The notes: generated from the letters alone by a model not told the origin. A stretch of 64,000 nt of DNA from CAITSH01 sp945892985 (GCA_945892985.1 CAMDDU010000003.1:62001-126000); one strand, 5' to 3'. Shown: positions 44,093 through 53,040, counted from the first letter of the stretch. Made by a program: numbers and translations.

Positions 44093-45187
44093 ATGGGAAT
44101 GCTTAAGATCACCAATCTGTCTAAGAAATTCGAGGTGACGGATGGCAAGACAATTGCGGTGCGAAACCTTGATCTCGAGGTGGAGAAGGGAAAATTTTTT
44201 GTGTTGTTAGGCCCTAGCGGATGCGGTAAATCGACACTGTTGCGTTGCGTGGCGGGGTTGGAAGGAATCGAGGAAGGGGAGATTTCTCTTGATGGTCGGT
44301 TGGTAAGCTCCGCTGAGCGGTGCTTTTCTGTTGATCCCGAAGACCGTGGGATTGCGATGGTGTTCCAGACGTATGCGATCTGGCCCCATATGACGGTGTT
44401 TGACAACGTCGCTTTTCCTTTGACTGAGGCGAAGAACGCAAACCTTTCACGAGCCAAGGTTCAAGCCAAAGTGAAGGACATTCTCGCGCTGGTACGGCTT
44501 GCAGACTATGGAGCGTATTCAGCAGCAACCATGAGCGGTGGTCAACAACAGCGGATAGCTCTTGCACGAGCCCTCGTGCGCGAACCTAAGTTACTGCTAA
44601 TGGATGAGCCTCTTAGCAATCTAGATGCAAAGCTACGTGAGGAGATGCGCGACGAGATCAAGCAATTGACCCGTGCCCTAGGCGTGACCACGCTGCACGT
44701 TACTCACGATCAGACTGAAGCTATGGCTCTTGCTGATTCGCTGGCGGTTATGTCTGCTGGAAAGATCCTGCAATTAGGCGAGCCTGAACATCTCTATCGG
44801 CGTCCCGTGAATCGGATGGTTGCTGAGTTCCTTGGGCGGACGAATTGGTTGACTGGCAAAGTGGATGGAACGAACCATGCGCAGACAGAGATGGGTGGCG
44901 TATCTGTGATACTACCGGCGTCCACGGCTCTGGGGTCAGATATTCGTTTGGGAATACGACCGGAATGGGCGGAACTGACTCGCGATCCGCACGGTGGACT
45001 GGACGAATACCGCGGCATAGTGACTGGCAGGAGTTTTCTCGGGGACATCGTTGTTTATAAGGTTAAGGTGGGCGGTGTGGAACTGTTGATTAAATCTAAT
45101 GCGCCTGACATACCAGCGTATGGGGAGGTGACCGTATTGGTTCCTCCGGACAGGTGGGTTGTGTTCTCTGGTTTGGGGGCGGAGTAG
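44093..45187 (+). CDS. ABC transporter ATP-binding protein
   Basis: A 364-aa ATPase: Walker A LLGPSGCGKSTLLRCVAGL, signature TMSGGQQQRIALARALV, Walker B LLLMDEPLSNLD, and HVTHDQTEAMALAD. The C-terminal part from about 240 is a TOBE regulatory domain, as in the FbpC/PotA group. The start may be ATG 44093 or 44099; neither has a good ribosome site, so translation may couple to the permease gene. Confidence 0.9.
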   Translation: MGMLKITNLSKKFEVTDGKTIAVRNLDLEVEKGKFFVLLGPSGCGKSTLLRCVAGLEGIEEGEISLDGRLVSSAERCFSVDPEDRGIAMVFQTYAIWPHMTVFDNVAFPLTEAKNANLSRAKVQAKVKDILALVRLADYGAYSAATMSGGQQQRIALARALVREPKLLLMDEPLSNLDAKLREEMRDEIKQLTRALGVTTLHVTHDQTEAMALADSLAVMSAGKILQLGEPEHLYRRPVNRMVAEFLGRTNWLTGKVDGTNHAQTEMGGVSVILPASTALGSDIRLGIRPEWAELTRDPHGGLDEYRGIVTGRSFLGDIVVYKVKVGGVELLIKSNAPDIPAYGEVTVLVPPDRWVVFSGLGAE

Positions 45188-45268
45188 GTCGTATCACCGC
45201 CAGAATTTGGGGCAGATGCAATGATGCAGCTGCTGGTAAGGGGCAACCGGTAAGTTAAGGGGGGGAGA

Positions 45269-46399
45269 ATGTCGTTAAAGGACCGCTATGCAATTGTCGG
45301 CGTAGGCAACACCCGTGTTGGAAGGATTCCGGAGATGAGCGACTACGGACTCCAAGTGCAGGCCGCTAAGCTTGCGATGGACGATGCCGGTATGACCAAG
45401 GCGGACATCGACGGCATGATTACCCATAGCCATATGTTGGGGGGGGTTCGGGTGCATCACCAACGAGTCGCGCAGCGGTTAGGCATGAACACACGGTTCG
45501 GAGTATCTATTTCTAGCGGTGGCTCCACCTCGTGCATGATGGCGCAATTAGCTGCCGCGACCATCGAGGCCGGAATGTGTGAGGCCGTGCTGTGTGTGCA
45601 CGGTGATAAGTCTTTGACCCGCGGTGGCGATACGCATGATGGGGATAAGGAATTCGGGCCCGAGTACGGAATGATTGGCGCTGCTGCAAATCACGCCTTC
45701 GGCCTGACGCGACATATGCATGAATTTGGCACGACGCATGATCAACTTGGCGCGATTGCCGTTGCGGCGCGTAAGCATGCAATGCTGACGCCGCACGCGC
45801 AAATTAAGAAGCCGATGACGCTGGACGATTATCACAACTCACCCTGGATCGTCTGGCCTTACCACATGTTTGACTGCTGCTTGCGCAGTGATGGAGCTGC
45901 CGCTTTTATCGTTACATCTGCGGAGCGCGCTCGTGACCTGAAGACCCGTCCGGTGTACATCATGGGTATGGGCACAGCCAATAATTCACGTGGTCCGTAT
46001 TTTGGTAACCATCCAATTGTAACGGGCGGTAAGGAATCGGGTGAACAAGCATTTAGCATGGCTGGTTTAACACCCAAGGATATCGATTTTGCGCAGATCT
46101 ACGACTGCTTCACTTACATCGCAATGGTGACCTTGGAGGATTATGGGTTTTGTAAGAAAGGCGAGGGCGGTCCATTTGTCACTGGAGGCCGTATTGAATT
46201 GGGCGGTGAACTGCCGATGAATACTGCTGGTGGTATGTTGTCCGAGGGTTATGTGGAAGGAATGTTAGGCATCGTCGAGGCGGTGCGGCAGCTGCGCGGC
46301 GAGTGCGGTGCACGGCAGGTTAAGGATGCCGAGATTGGTATCGTCAGTGGTAATGGAGGTAACGCCGTGTGCCATTCCACTCTAATTCTGCGCCGCTAG
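45269..46399 (+). CDS. Thiolase-like (Ltp2-type) protein, likely retro-aldolase
   Basis: A 376-aa thiolase-fold protein. Where a working thiolase has its nucleophile Cys, the sequence reads SISSGGSTSC, with Ser at the aligned place (S82) by my hand alignment. The GHP-type His motif is replaced by GGMLSEGYVEGM, a Tyr in place of His. This pattern recalls Ltp2-like steroid side-chain aldolases, which also work with a DUF35 partner, as found 22 bp downstream. So C-C cleavage of a beta-hydroxyacyl-CoA is a fair guess. A strong GGGGGGAG site precedes the ATG. Confidence 0.75.
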   Translation: MSLKDRYAIVGVGNTRVGRIPEMSDYGLQVQAAKLAMDDAGMTKADIDGMITHSHMLGGVRVHHQRVAQRLGMNTRFGVSISSGGSTSCMMAQLAAATIEAGMCEAVLCVHGDKSLTRGGDTHDGDKEFGPEYGMIGAAANHAFGLTRHMHEFGTTHDQLGAIAVAARKHAMLTPHAQIKKPMTLDDYHNSPWIVWPYHMFDCCLRSDGAAAFIVTSAERARDLKTRPVYIMGMGTANNSRGPYFGNHPIVTGGKESGEQAFSMAGLTPKDIDFAQIYDCFTYIAMVTLEDYGFCKKGEGGPFVTGGRIELGGELPMNTAGGMLSEGYVEGMLGIVEAVRQLRGECGARQVKDAEIGIVSGNGGNAVCHSTLILRR

Positions 46400-46421
46400 A
46401 CGGCGCGCAGAAAGGAAAACC

Positions 46422-46829
46422 ATGATTGAATATCACAAGCCGCTTCCTGTACCTAATGAAGACTCCGTACCTTTCTGGGAGGCGGCAAAGCGACACGAAC
46501 TGTCGTTACAGCAATGCAAGGCGTGCAGCGCCTTCAGGTTTCCCCCGGTACCTTTGTGCCCTGAGTGCAATGTGATGGGTGGCGATTGGACCCGGGTCAA
46601 AGGGCAGGGAAAGATTTACTCCTTTGTCGTGTTTCATCGTGCCTTCCACAAAGGTTTTGAGGACAAGCTACCCTATGCCGTGGCACTGGTGGAGCTAGAC
46701 GAAGGCCCGCGCGTGATGAGTAATATTATCGGCGTGCCGCCGGATCAGCTGAAATGCGATATGCGAGTGGAGGCATTTTACGATGACGTAACTCCCGAGG
46801 TGACGTTGCCACAGTTCAGGCTAGTGTGA
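46422..46829 (+). CDS. DUF35 zinc-ribbon/OB-fold protein
   Basis: A 135-aa protein with an N-terminal helix, a rubredoxin-like zinc ribbon (QQCKACSAFRFPP, PLCPEC) and an OB-fold (VKGQGKIYSFVVFHRAF). Such proteins bind thiolase-like partners and act as acyl-CoA binding subunits. It directly follows the thiolase-like gene with AAAGGAAAA as ribosome site and should form a complex with it. It converges with the amidohydrolase gene. Confidence 0.87.
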   Translation: MIEYHKPLPVPNEDSVPFWEAAKRHELSLQQCKACSAFRFPPVPLCPECNVMGGDWTRVKGQGKIYSFVVFHRAFHKGFEDKLPYAVALVELDEGPRVMSNIIGVPPDQLKCDMRVEAFYDDVTPEVTLPQFRLV

Positions 46830-46843
46830 ATGCCCGGGGGCTT

Positions 46844-48286
46844 TCATGTCATCGTAAAGGAGGGAGGGATGATCTCGTTCACCGATTTGCCGGTCCAGTG
46901 CCAAGTCGGAACCGCGTCCCAGAGGGTGTTGGCCCCAGTTTGTAGCTTTTCCATCAAGGGTTCTTCCTGGGTACGGAGGTAGTTCCCGTTCGAAACTAGA
47001 ACCTCTCCATTGACAATGACGGTCTTAATATCACGGCTGGTTGCGCTTTCAACCAGCGAGCGTACTGGGTCGCGAACAGCGCCAAAGGCGATGTTGGTCA
47101 AGTCGATGACAATTATGTCCGCCTTGGCGCCCGGGCTTAGACGGCCAATGTCATCCCGCCCTAGGAGGCGTGCACCGCCTAGTGTTGCAGCATTAAAAAC
47201 GTCTCGTGGATGACCAGAAGTGAACTTGCGATCTGCCATGCGTGAAGCAATGGAGGCACACCGCATCTCAGAGATCATGTCCTTCGGGTAGGTATCCGTT
47301 CCAAGCGACATTGGAATGCCAGCGTCCTTGTATCGGTCGAGTGATTCCATCACGATGCCAAGAGTCATGTATTTAAGCGGGCTGTATGACACAGCGGAAC
47401 CTGAGTCTGCGATGATGGCGAGGTCGTTTCCATAGGGGTAGTTCACCCAACTATGATGGTTTAGAAAAATGCAGTGCGCGAGCGAGGTTCGCGGGCCTAG
47501 AATTCCACTGCGCTGTAGAAGCTCGATCGGCGAGCAGCGGTGCCGGCGCAGAATCTCGTGAAACTCGAGTAGGTTCATCGCTGTATGGATCTGGATCGGG
47601 ATGCCGATGTCGTCCGCTATCGGTTTTACCTTAGCTAGGGTTTCTGGCGTGCAGGTGTCTACCTGTCCCGGAAATAGCATGGCTGTCACGAGCGGATTGT
47701 TTGATGCGTGCAGTTTTTTGGCGAATGCGAGCGCCTTAGCCATTCGCTCGGAGCCACGCTCCTCATTCCACTGGTAGTGTTGCCGTCCTTCCGCGTCGAA
47801 ATAGTAATCCGCATCTCGGAAGCGCAGACCGGTGACGCAGCGAATTCCGACGTCGGCAACGAGGTCTACGTAGTCTTGTAGCCCTTTTTCGGCCCCGCCA
47901 TAATCAAGTACTGTGGTTGAACCACCCTTAAGGCAGTGGATCAGGCAGAAACGCACGGACACATCCAACGTTTCCAAGTGATGGGGAACGTGCTTGTCCT
48001 TCATTGGGCCCGCATGCGATAGGTAGTTCGAGCCCAGGAAGTCAGGTTTGTCTGCATCGGTAAGCATGTAGTCGCCGGCGTTGCTCCCAGTGTGGACGTG
48101 CGAATTGATGAATCCGGGGGAAATCAGTGATCCGGGGGCGTCGATCGTCCGGTCAACAGCTCCGGCGTATTCTTTACCAACGAAAACGATATGGTCATTC
48201 TCGAAGACGACGGAGCCGTTTTGGATGACTTCATGCTGCTTTCCATCGAACCCGATAACGTACTTTCCGCGGAGCAAGGTTTTCAT
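46844..48286 (-). CDS. Amidohydrolase-family metal-dependent hydrolase (ATZ/TRZ-like)
   Basis: A 480-aa member of the amidohydrolase superfamily. The metal site is seen in LISPGFINSHVHTGSNAG (HxH), IPIQIHTAMNLLEFHE, LAHCIFLNHHSW and IPMSLGTDTYPKDM. The beta-sandwich domain is formed by both ends (SLVESATSRDIKTVIVNGEV). Family members deaminate or dechlorinate triazines, adenosine and guanine-like rings. The substrate here is open; it is the last intact gene of the accessory region before the IS21 relic at 48315. Confidence 0.85.
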   Translation of the reverse strand: MKTLLRGKYVIGFDGKQHEVIQNGSVVFENDHIVFVGKEYAGAVDRTIDAPGSLISPGFINSHVHTGSNAGDYMLTDADKPDFLGSNYLSHAGPMKDKHVPHHLETLDVSVRFCLIHCLKGGSTTVLDYGGAEKGLQDYVDLVADVGIRCVTGLRFRDADYYFDAEGRQHYQWNEERGSERMAKALAFAKKLHASNNPLVTAMLFPGQVDTCTPETLAKVKPIADDIGIPIQIHTAMNLLEFHEILRRHRCSPIELLQRSGILGPRTSLAHCIFLNHHSWVNYPYGNDLAIIADSGSAVSYSPLKYMTLGIVMESLDRYKDAGIPMSLGTDTYPKDMISEMRCASIASRMADRKFTSGHPRDVFNAATLGGARLLGRDDIGRLSPGAKADIIVIDLTNIAFGAVRDPVRSLVESATSRDIKTVIVNGEVLVSNGNYLRTQEEPLMEKLQTGANTLWDAVPTWHWTGKSVNEIIPPSFTMT

Positions 48287-48314
48287 AACATATAGTCCCG
48301 ATGAGATTGCAAGG

Positions 48315-48503
48315 TGTTGATTTCCACTGAATTGTGAGCCGGGTTTTTCATTGAATTTTGAGCCACCCTGTTTGAATCTTTATTATGACTCAGGTTGTGG
48401 ATATCTTTCTGGTTCTGGACTCCTTTTTCGGTTGAGTTGAGCTGCTCTTGAAGCGGTAACTCTTGTTCCCGGTCTCAAGGATGTGGCAATGGTGGGTGCG
48501 ACT
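48315..48503 (-). mobile_element. IS21-family end with istB tail (relic)
   Basis: On the minus strand 48500-48390 reads RTHHCHILETGNKSYRFKSS and then RKISTT and a stop, the C-terminus of the IstB ATPase of IS21 elements. Beyond the stop lie two related direct repeats (CTGAATTGTGAGCC and TTGAATTTTGAGCC) and the terminus TGTTGATTTCCAC at 48315. IS21 elements end in TG with inner repeats of this kind. Only this end remains; istA and most of istB are missing, so it cannot move. It marks the edge between accessory and chromosome-like genes. Confidence 0.7.
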
Positions 48504-48599
48504 TGTTCAAACAACTAAAAGCCAGTTGTGCCGCATGGGTTTCAAGCGCTTTCTCCAGAATACAATGGTTGGGCGCGTTGCCCTGGGTCGGGCTGTTTC
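48504..48599. other. Short gap after the IS relic
   Basis: About 95 bp between the istB relic and the stop of the M81 gene; nothing recognised in it. Confidence 0.4.
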
Positions 48600-50042
48600 T
48601 CAACGCATGTTCACATTTTTAAACGGTAATGCGCGTAAATCCGCCGTTGCCGGCCCCGGCGCATCGCAGTCGATAATTTGGACGCATAGCGGGCTAAAGG
48701 CGGCGCGGAAGCGATTTTTGGCTTTTACGCACAGCAGCCTGGTGGCGCTGAGATTTATTCCGTGCAGTTCGAAGAACGCGGGGTCATCCGCGGGCTTTCT
48801 ATCACTAGCGACGATAACTTGTATTCCACCCACTTCGAGCACCGCAGTTGCGCCAAGACATACTTGTGCACCGAAATCAAACTGACCACGATTTTTATAT
48901 TGACCATCCGTTAAACGAAGGACGCGCGCGGGCACCTTAACCATGGCGCCAAAATCACGGCTTGTCCGTGCGCCGAACTCAGCGTCAATCGACGCGCCAG
49001 TGCCAGCCTGTCTGGCCCTTTGGACAAGGGGTGCATCGGCGAAAAATGCGAATACAACGGCTTGCGGATGTTTGAACTCAAGCAGCGCCCGAAAAAGCGT
49101 GGTCGAGTCGGCGGCACCGCCTGAGCCAGGATTGTCGGCGGAGTCGATGATGGCAACTAGCCCGGGTGGGGCGAGGAGGGCCTGGCCAAGCGCGACGTTC
49201 GGACCGGGCAGGCTAACCCGGAAATCGTTTTTTCTTTCCTGCCAGGCGTGCGCCAGCGCAATAGCGGCATGGCGCGCAGCCGATTCTTCCTTGGCCCAGA
49301 CCATTACCTTTGCCGCACATTGCGGACTGTCGGCGTAGGGAAAACCGCCGCAGAGCGAAACGTCGAGTACCCCGGCGCCCTCGGCTTCGCGCGCTGCGAG
49401 CATCAAGCCGCGCATTGGTTCGCTATCGGTCCGCATGTTAAAACTGGATAAAACCATGCCGGTGGAGACGATCGTGCAATGCGGCGCCGGATCTCCCGAG
49501 GCGATCCGGGCCAGAGTCTTGAGGAGTCTGGCGGCGGTGGCGCGCAGGTCTGACGCGCAATTGGTGCGCGAAACGGTGGCAAAGTCGAGCAATTCGGCTA
49601 TTCCAGGGTGCAGATTGGCGTGCAAGGCGAAACTGGCGGCAAGAGGTGTGTTGCCGATGGCCCGACGTACTGCGCGTAGAAGGTCAATATCTGGAGATAC
49701 GCGCTCACTTGTGATGGCGGCACCATGCAGGCAAATGTAGACCGCATCCCATCGGTCCTGGGCGAGCTCCGTGCAAATTTCAGACACGATGCGCCCAAAC
49801 ATGGCCTCTTCAATCGGCCCTCCGGGCATGGCAGCCGCACAACGCAAAACGCTTACGTCCCAATCGTAATTTGCGGCAATAAAATCATTAACCGCTGCGA
49901 GTTCCGTTTCCCCGTCCGCAGACGTGTTCAGTGCCTCAGTTCCTTTTTGCCACATCAGGCCTTCGAAGGAATCGAGTGTGGTGGGAGCGGGACTGAACGC
50001 ATTGCCTTGAAACCAAAAACGCGCGACTGCGAGTTTTTTCAT
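48600..50042 (-). CDS. M81-family metallopeptidase-like protein (MlrC-type)
   Basis: A 480-aa protein of the MlrC family, zinc hydrolases first known from microcystin breakdown. Marks are AVYICLHGAAITSERVSPDI and ALHANLHPGIAELLDF for the N-terminal metal-site domain, and AIIDSADNPGSGGAADSTTL for the C-terminal region. The usual N-terminal FWHETNTFSP motif reads RFWFQGNAFSP here, so His and Glu of that motif are changed. GAAGAGG precedes the ATG. The substrate is unknown and most MlrC homologues do not act on microcystin. Confidence 0.82.
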   Translation of the reverse strand: MKKLAVARFWFQGNAFSPAPTTLDSFEGLMWQKGTEALNTSADGETELAAVNDFIAANYDWDVSVLRCAAAMPGGPIEEAMFGRIVSEICTELAQDRWDAVYICLHGAAITSERVSPDIDLLRAVRRAIGNTPLAASFALHANLHPGIAELLDFATVSRTNCASDLRATAARLLKTLARIASGDPAPHCTIVSTGMVLSSFNMRTDSEPMRGLMLAAREAEGAGVLDVSLCGGFPYADSPQCAAKVMVWAKEESAARHAAIALAHAWQERKNDFRVSLPGPNVALGQALLAPPGLVAIIDSADNPGSGGAADSTTLFRALLEFKHPQAVVFAFFADAPLVQRARQAGTGASIDAEFGARTSRDFGAMVKVPARVLRLTDGQYKNRGQFDFGAQVCLGATAVLEVGGIQVIVASDRKPADDPAFFELHGINLSATRLLCVKAKNRFRAAFSPLCVQIIDCDAPGPATADLRALPFKNVNMR

Positions 50043-50291
50043 TCCTCTTCCCTAATCCGGGTGTTTCGTACGCGAGCCGGGATCGGAGGCAATGCGCTGA
50101 GGCGGATATGGGGGCGATGTTCGGTTCATGCGGCGACGCCGTGGTAAAGGAAGAATAGGGGATACAGATGTACAATTCCTGCACGAACGCGCGGTGGATG
50201 GTGCGTGACTAAGCTGTTCGCCCGGGAGCTATCGGGCTGCGGGCCGGTCAGGAAAAAATTTAACACAGCGACACTCATGATGGAAGTTACC

Positions 50292-51275
50292 ATGCACAAT
50301 GCCTCGAAGCAGGGCGATGATAATGTGGGGGCGATGAGCGCTGATGCATCACGGAACCCCGGTTCTGAATTGCATCCTGATCTGCAGACCTTGCTTAAAT
50401 TCTATCAGGAAGCGCGCGCCAATCCGCCGGAATCCCTGCTGCATCGTCCCGGACTCATTGGCTCCCCGAGCTTTTTCGGTATTGCCGAACTGCAACGGCA
50501 TTTGGCTAATCCGCTGATCCAGCCGAACATGATTGACGTGGTATTCCAGGGTAAAAAAGTGCCGCTTGAACCGGCTTGCTTTTACAAAATTGTGCAGCAA
50601 AAGAAACTTTTTTTCATGGACAAGCGCTTTATCGAGGAATATCTCACGCGTGGCGCATCGGTGTTGTTGGAGGGGCTCGATTTACTTGATCCGGGCATCA
50701 ACGCCTTCGCTGCGCGGTTGGATGCGGGTTTTTCGTGCGCACTGACCAATGCGGAGGCGTTTTTCTCGCAGCAGGCGAATGAGGTCTACGGCGGGCACCT
50801 GGACACGGATGATGTTCTTGTCATCCAGCTCTCTGGCGAAAAAAAATGGCGTCTCTACAATCGGCAGGCCCCGCGCATGGTCAATCTTGTCGATCTGAGT
50901 CCTGCGCAAATGGGTCGGCAGGTTGCCGAATTTGTGCTTAAACCCGGCGATGCCCTGTATGTGCGTAGCGGCGTGCCGCACAAGTGCGAAACACCCGGCA
51001 GCCATAGTCTGCATATTTCATTCGACCTGTGTGACCGGATTCCCAACATCAACCAGACACTTGAAGCCGGATTGGCGCGCTATCAAGAGGATTGTGCCCC
51101 GCCCTATACCCCCGTGGCCGAGGTGGCTTCTCGCTTTGCTGGATTGCTGCAGTCGGACGCTTTCAAGGCGGAAATGGCGCAACGCACCGAGGCCTTGAGT
51201 CATGATGCGAAGGTGTTTCGCGAAAATATCGGTAACGCAAGCCAGCAAGGCTACCTGCATCGATTCATGAAATGA
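50292..51275 (+). CDS. JmjC/cupin-type 2OG oxygenase (ribosomal oxygenase-like)
   Basis: A 327-aa protein with a cupin-type JmjC core. The iron triad is visible as HLD in VYGGHLDTDDVLVIQLSG and the distal His in YVRSGVPHKCETPG. It resembles YcfD/RoxA-type protein hydroxylases that act on ribosomal proteins, but the C-terminal dimer and winged-helix parts are short. The start is uncertain: ATG 50292 has GGAAG five bases before; ATG 50277 and a GTG at 50205 are alternatives. It is transcribed away from the M81 gene. Confidence 0.75.
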   Translation: MHNASKQGDDNVGAMSADASRNPGSELHPDLQTLLKFYQEARANPPESLLHRPGLIGSPSFFGIAELQRHLANPLIQPNMIDVVFQGKKVPLEPACFYKIVQQKKLFFMDKRFIEEYLTRGASVLLEGLDLLDPGINAFAARLDAGFSCALTNAEAFFSQQANEVYGGHLDTDDVLVIQLSGEKKWRLYNRQAPRMVNLVDLSPAQMGRQVAEFVLKPGDALYVRSGVPHKCETPGSHSLHISFDLCDRIPNINQTLEAGLARYQEDCAPPYTPVAEVASRFAGLLQSDAFKAEMAQRTEALSHDAKVFRENIGNASQQGYLHRFMK

Positions 51276-51492
51276 ACGGCTTGTCGAATTTTTTTCGGTA
51301 GTGCGGCACATTCGTGCAAGCGTGCTGCAGCGACCGCTTCACTCATGCCAACTGCAGTGTACGCAGTTCCCCCGGCGGGACTTTCTCGATTGGTTCGAGC
51401 GGAAGTCCAGATGTTTCGCCGCCCTTTGCCTGTACAGCAGTCTTTTCGAAGGTTAATTTTCTTATTCTCCGCGTCTCTATGGCTTTTTCTCT

Positions 51493-51933
51493 TCAGGTTT
51501 CGGCACCCGCCTCGTCGACGAAATGGCCTCTTATCTGTGTCGATTTTCCGCGAAACAGCGCGACAAGATCGCCATCTTGATTGGTTACGCGGACATCGTA
51601 AATGCCGTGCCGCCCGCTCATGTTTTGCTCTGTCGCGGTGGCGGTGAGTAGCTCCCCCAACTGGGTCGCGCGAAGAAATTCTATGGAGCAAGCGGCGGCC
51701 ACCGCACGCTTGTTGTGGCTGCTGCATGCAAACGCGAAGGCGGTATCCGATAGCGTGAATATCATCCCCCCATGGGCGATCTTGTGGCCGTTGACCATGT
51801 CTTCGCGGATTCGCATGCACAGGCGGGCGAATCCGGGGCGGACCTCCAGAACTTCAATGCCAAGCGCAAGCGCACAGCTGTCTTCTTTCTGCATTATTTT
51901 TGCCACTGCGACGGCTAGTGTGTTGGGATCCAT
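51493..51933 (-). CDS. paaI: PaaI-family hotdog-fold thioesterase
   Basis: A 146-aa hotdog thioesterase. The active-site helix motif KIAHGGMIFTLSDTAFAFAC includes the catalytic Asp, and the mature fold runs to the end (LVALFRGKSTQIRGHFV). PaaI removes CoA from dead-end hydroxyphenylacetyl-CoA. The gene begins 3 bp after the stop of the PaaG-like gene, so the two are coupled. No other paa genes are in the window, so the symbol is by similarity only. Confidence 0.82.
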   Translation of the reverse strand: MDPNTLAVAVAKIMQKEDSCALALGIEVLEVRPGFARLCMRIREDMVNGHKIAHGGMIFTLSDTAFAFACSSHNKRAVAAACSIEFLRATQLGELLTATATEQNMSGRHGIYDVRVTNQDGDLVALFRGKSTQIRGHFVDEAGAET

Positions 51934-51936
51934 GTT

Positions 51937-52722
51937 TCAGCGTCCTCTGAACTGTGGGGCGCGTTTTTCGATAAAAGCCTTGACGCCCTCGCGATAATCG
52001 TCGCTGACGCCGAGCTTGCGCTGGATATCCCGTTCCAGATCCAATTGGGTGTCGAGCGTGCTGTTGGCGCTCTCTTGCAGCGCGTGCTTGATGGCGGCTA
52101 TACCGAGCGTGGGCGCGGTGGCAAAATGCGCCGCGAGCTTCCGTGCCTCGGGGAGCAGGTCGGCGTCATCAACGGCGCGCCAGATCAATCCCCACTCAGC
52201 GGCTTTTTCTGCGGATAATTTTTCCCCCAGCATCGCAAGGGCGCGTGCCCGCGCGTCGCCGACCAAGCGGGGTAGCCAGTAGGTGCCGCCAGAGTCCGGT
52301 ATCAGGCCTATCTTGCAGAACGCCTGGACGAATGATGCCGATTTGGCGGCAATTACAAAATCACAGGCTAGTGCGATATTGGCACCGGCACCAGCTGCGA
52401 CGCCGTTTACCGCGGCGATGACCGGCAGGGGCAGAGCGCGCAATGCGCGGACCAGTGGATTGTAGTACTCGCCGATGGTATGCCCCAGATCGGGGGGCGC
52501 AGCACCGGGACTCATGTTGCGCTGTTCAAGGTCCTGTCCGGCGCAAAACCCCCGTCCGGCTCCGGTGATTATAAGAGCGCGGGTTTCGGGAGTTTTTTCG
52601 ATGGTCTCTAGCGCGGCACGCATTTCGGCATGCATTGCCGCGGTGAAACTGTTGAGCTTTTCCGGCCGGTTTAGGGTGAGTACTGCATAACCATCGGCCT
52701 GCTCGAGAAGGATGTCACTCAT
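51937..52722 (-). CDS. paaG: Enoyl-CoA hydratase/isomerase, PaaG-like
   Basis: A 261-aa crotonase-fold enzyme with the oxyanion-hole motifs ITGAGRGFCAGQDLEQRNM and VNGVAAGAGANIALACDF and the active-site Asp in IPDSGGTYWLPRLVG. This Asp and the RGFCAGQDL motif fit PaaG, the isomerase that turns epoxyphenylacetyl-CoA into oxepin-CoA. The ATG at 52722 opens the family's usual start. It pairs with the PaaI gene. The rest of the phenylacetate pathway is not seen here. Confidence 0.82.
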   Translation of the reverse strand: MSDILLEQADGYAVLTLNRPEKLNSFTAAMHAEMRAALETIEKTPETRALIITGAGRGFCAGQDLEQRNMSPGAAPPDLGHTIGEYYNPLVRALRALPLPVIAAVNGVAAGAGANIALACDFVIAAKSASFVQAFCKIGLIPDSGGTYWLPRLVGDARARALAMLGEKLSAEKAAEWGLIWRAVDDADLLPEARKLAAHFATAPTLGIAAIKHALQESANSTLDTQLDLERDIQRKLGVSDDYREGVKAFIEKRAPQFRGR

Positions 52723-53005
52723 GCGTGCGCTCGCTTTGCGTGTTTTTTCTGGCAAGAAGTCTAGCATCCTGTGTACGCTAATCGGACCGATAAAAATCGA
52801 TGGCCAGCGGGCTTGTTGCAGGTTCCTCTCTTTTGCATGCATTGTCGCGGGGCAATTGCTCTGAGACAGCGATCTGTTCATATATTACTTCGGACCTCGA
52901 AAAAGCGGCCTCTAGGGCCAGGGCTGTCGTCAGGGTTGATCGCGTGAAGGAGAATTTTTTTGTGCTTGTTTCGGTGCTTTTCCGTCGTTTTGGAGCCCGG
53001 CCGCC

Positions 53006-53034
53006 TTGACAGGCATTTGCCATGGCACGAGAAT
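53006..53034 (+). promoter_or_regulatory. Candidate promoter of the leader RNA
   Basis: A consensus TTGACA (53006-53011) and GAGAAT (53029-53034) are spaced by 17 bases. Transcription would begin near 53041 and run into the structured leader. Confidence 0.4.
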
Positions 53035-53040
53035 GAACTC

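Noticed and set aside
48463..48885. Plus-strand 140-codon frame
   Set aside because: It runs across the istB tail and the M81 gene, both on the other strand.
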